Shown: in pieces, positions 13,247-14,469 of the stretch
Layout of the letters: every line of letters starts with the position of its first letter
How positions within the stretch are numbered: position 1 is the first letter of the stretch
Assembly (NCBI GenBank): GCA_003162595.1
Contig: PMNJ01000297.1
Span: 1-14,469, forward strand
DNA: 14,469 bases
DNA from: Bacteroidales bacterium
GTDB taxonomy: Bacteria > Bacteroidota > Bacteroidia > Bacteroidales > VadinHA17
Direction of reading: 5' to 3'
Program-made: the position numbers and the translations under genes
Notes under the pieces: generated by a model
What the model was told of the DNA's origin: nothing
The model's input: only the letters and a program-made list of their open reading frames with translations
Database searches by the model: none

Positions 13247-13291
13247 ACCAAAAAACCAGGGTTATGTATAGTTTCTAAACCCTCTTTCCCG

Positions 13292-13344
13292 TTTCCCCCA
13301 AGGGGGAAAGGCTTTGTTTGTGCTCCTTCCCCCTTGGGGGAAGG
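13292..13344. repeat. Two C/G-tract palindromes
   Basis: TTTCCCCC-AA-GGGGGAAA (13292-13309) and CCTTCCCCC-TT-GGGGGAAGG (13325-13344). The follow-on GCTGGGATGGGGG is, as I recall, part of a common Bacteroidota intergenic repeat. Nearly identical arms suggest two units of one family. They sit between the divergent lgt and lipoprotein genes, where no terminator is needed. Confidence 0.7.
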
Positions 13345-13443
13345 CTGGGATGGGGGTTATTGAATGAAAAATAGTCCTCATATTTATATTGAAAACCAAT
13401 TGTCATTTAATTCAATATCGAAATGAATCTTTAAAAAATGATG

Positions 13444-13451
13444 TAAGTTTG
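13444..13451 (+). promoter_or_regulatory. -7 box of the Ig-like lipoprotein gene
   Basis: TAAGTTTG fits TAnnTTTG, 18 bp before the first ATG. No convincing -33 TTTG upstream. A transcript from here would have a leader of only about 12-22 bases. Confidence 0.4.
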
Positions 13452-13469
13452 TAGTTCATTAATAAACCG

Positions 13470-14469
13470 ATGAAGTTTATGAATAGAAGGATGATTGCCC
13501 GTCTTTTTCTTAGTTCAGCTCTCGTTGTAATAATCGGTGCATGTGCTAAGATCAGTTCTCCTTCGGGCGGTCCAAAAGACAGGACACCTCCGGTTGTAGT
13601 GAAAAGTATTCCGGTGAATGGGGCCAGAAATTTCAGGGGGAACAAACTTGAAATTGTATTTAATGAATATGTTGCTCTGGATAACATAAATGAAAAATTC
13701 ATGGTTTCCCCACCTATGAAAAAGAAACCGAGAGTATTCTTAAAAGGGAAGGCTGTAGAGGTTGAATTCGATGATAAACTGAAAGACAGTACAACGTATA
13801 CTTTTTATTTTCAGGATGGAATAAAAGATCTGAATGAAGGGAATATTCTTCAGAATTATCAGTTTGTAATTTCGACCGGACCGGTAATAGATTCTCTTTC
13901 TGTTACAGGGAATATTTATAATGCATTTGATCTTAATGTTCCTGAGAAAACAGAGGCACTTTTATACAGGGAGTTAGCTGATTCTGCTGTGGTTAAGCAC
14001 CTTCCTGAATATATTTCAAGAGTAGATCAGGATGGCTATTTCAGGATTGATAATGTTCGTCCGGGAATTTACAGGTTATATGGACTGAAAGATGGGGATA
14101 ACAGCAAAAACTATAATCGTCCTGATGAAGAGTTTGCATTCATGGATTCCACTGTGGTAATCACCCCCGGGAAAAATTACATTCCACCACCTCCTGTTGT
14201 TAAAGATACAATAAAGGTAAAAAAGGGAGAAGCCAAATCCAACCAAACAGTCAAAAAGGGGATAAACAAAAACACTGCAGCATCTAAAGACACAACAAAT
14301 CTAAAGAAAGCAAAAAACATGGAACCGGTAGCCTTAATCGGAGAATACAAACTACACCAGTTTACTGCACTGAAGAAAGCTCATTACCTTATAAGTTCTC
14401 ACAGGGATCATAAATACCAGTTGACATACATCCTCTCTTTGCCCCCCGATACAATGAAATTTGATTTTT
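13470..14469 (+). CDS. Ig-like domain lipoprotein, 3' end beyond window
   Basis: 333 codons visible, no stop before the window end. The signal peptide ends V-V-I-I-G-A-C with Cys25 as lipidation site. It is followed by the hallmark S-S-P-S-G-G-P-K-D-R-T-P-P-V (29-42) and an SbsA-type Ig-like domain (P-V-N-G-A-R-N-F ... L-E-I-V-F-N-E-Y-V ... S-T-T-Y-T-F-Y-F-Q-D-G-I-K-D-L-N-E-G-N), about 40-135. A beta-rich segment with G-Y-F-R-I-D-N-V-R-P-G-I-Y-R-L-Y-G-L-K-D-G-D (carboxypeptidase-regulatory-like) follows, then a Lys/Thr-rich linker near 245-285. Proteins of this type are universal in Bacteroidota and outer-membrane anchored; their job is unproven. Start is M-K-F-M (13470), or the second Met at 13479. 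Confidence 0.88.
   Translation, partial: MKFMNRRMIARLFLSSALVVIIGACAKISSPSGGPKDRTPPVVVKSIPVNGARNFRGNKLEIVFNEYVALDNINEKFMVSPPMKKKPRVFLKGKAVEVEFDDKLKDSTTYTFYFQDGIKDLNEGNILQNYQFVISTGPVIDSLSVTGNIYNAFDLNVPEKTEALLYRELADSAVVKHLPEYISRVDQDGYFRIDNVRPGIYRLYGLKDGDNSKNYNRPDEEFAFMDSTVVITPGKNYIPPPPVVKDTIKVKKGEAKSNQTVKKGINKNTAASKDTTNLKKAKNMEPVALIGEYKLHQFTALKKAHYLISSHRDHKYQLTYILSLPPDTMKFDF

Noticed and set aside
13412..13702. Reverse-strand 96-codon frame at the right end
   Set aside because: It is the antisense of the Ig-like lipoprotein gene, whose + strand frame has a lipobox, family signature and promoter box.

Overview
The window looks like a chromosomal segment from a member of the Bacteroidota, probably from the Bacteroidales/Marinilabiliales side (lineage is inference). 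Three things point that way. Several genes are preceded by the Bacteroidota -7 box TAnnTTTG, most with no clear Shine-Dalgarno. Secreted proteins have short signal peptides, several ending in ...AQ or ...GQ. The gene set is typical: an Ig-like 'S-P-x-G-G-P-K-D' lipoprotein, a C-terminal-Phe beta-barrel, an S9 peptidase and Lgt.

Region 1 (1-900): a DoxX-family membrane protein gene, alone, with GTTAGCG motifs 694 bp apart on either side and a strong stem-loop behind it. This resembles a single-gene cassette.

Region 2 (about 900-9300): a patchy accessory region bounded by direct copies of an 11-bp-periodic repeat (CCTGGCGTAAA). It holds unrelated secreted proteins: a small lipoprotein, an outer-membrane beta-barrel, a glycine-zipper protein, a 578-residue Tyr/Trp- and Asn/Gln-rich protein resembling DUF3300 proteins, and an intact S9 prolyl oligopeptidase. 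It also holds two C-terminal stubs of TPR proteins. Scattered through it are five copies of an undescribed-looking ~80-bp non-autonomous element. Its ends carry phased 24-26-bp terminal repeats (GTGGTCA...CCGG / TGACCACC...CCGG) like those of IS21-type transposons, but it encodes no transposase.

Region 3 (9300-9730): an intact tRNA (anticodon CAT) with a good terminator, and immediately upstream in its transcription direction a second, broken tRNA copy. The broken copy is split in its 5' half by two inserts of ~75 bp made almost entirely of hairpins. This is the most unusual structure in the window.

Region 4 (9729-14469): conserved chromosomal genes. A tightly coupled pair, mtnA followed by a class II aldolase-family gene, suggests a minimal salvage route for methylthioadenosine or 5'-deoxyadenosine; the aldolase appears to have Asp in place of its third metal-binding His. 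A TetR regulator gene diverges from mtnA. It converges with lgt across a perfect 46-bp palindrome. The window ends inside a large Ig-like lipoprotein gene that follows G/C-rich palindromes.

No defence system, CRISPR array, integrase or transposase gene was seen. The exciting-system candidates are the phased-repeat mini-element family and the hairpin-invaded tRNA copy.
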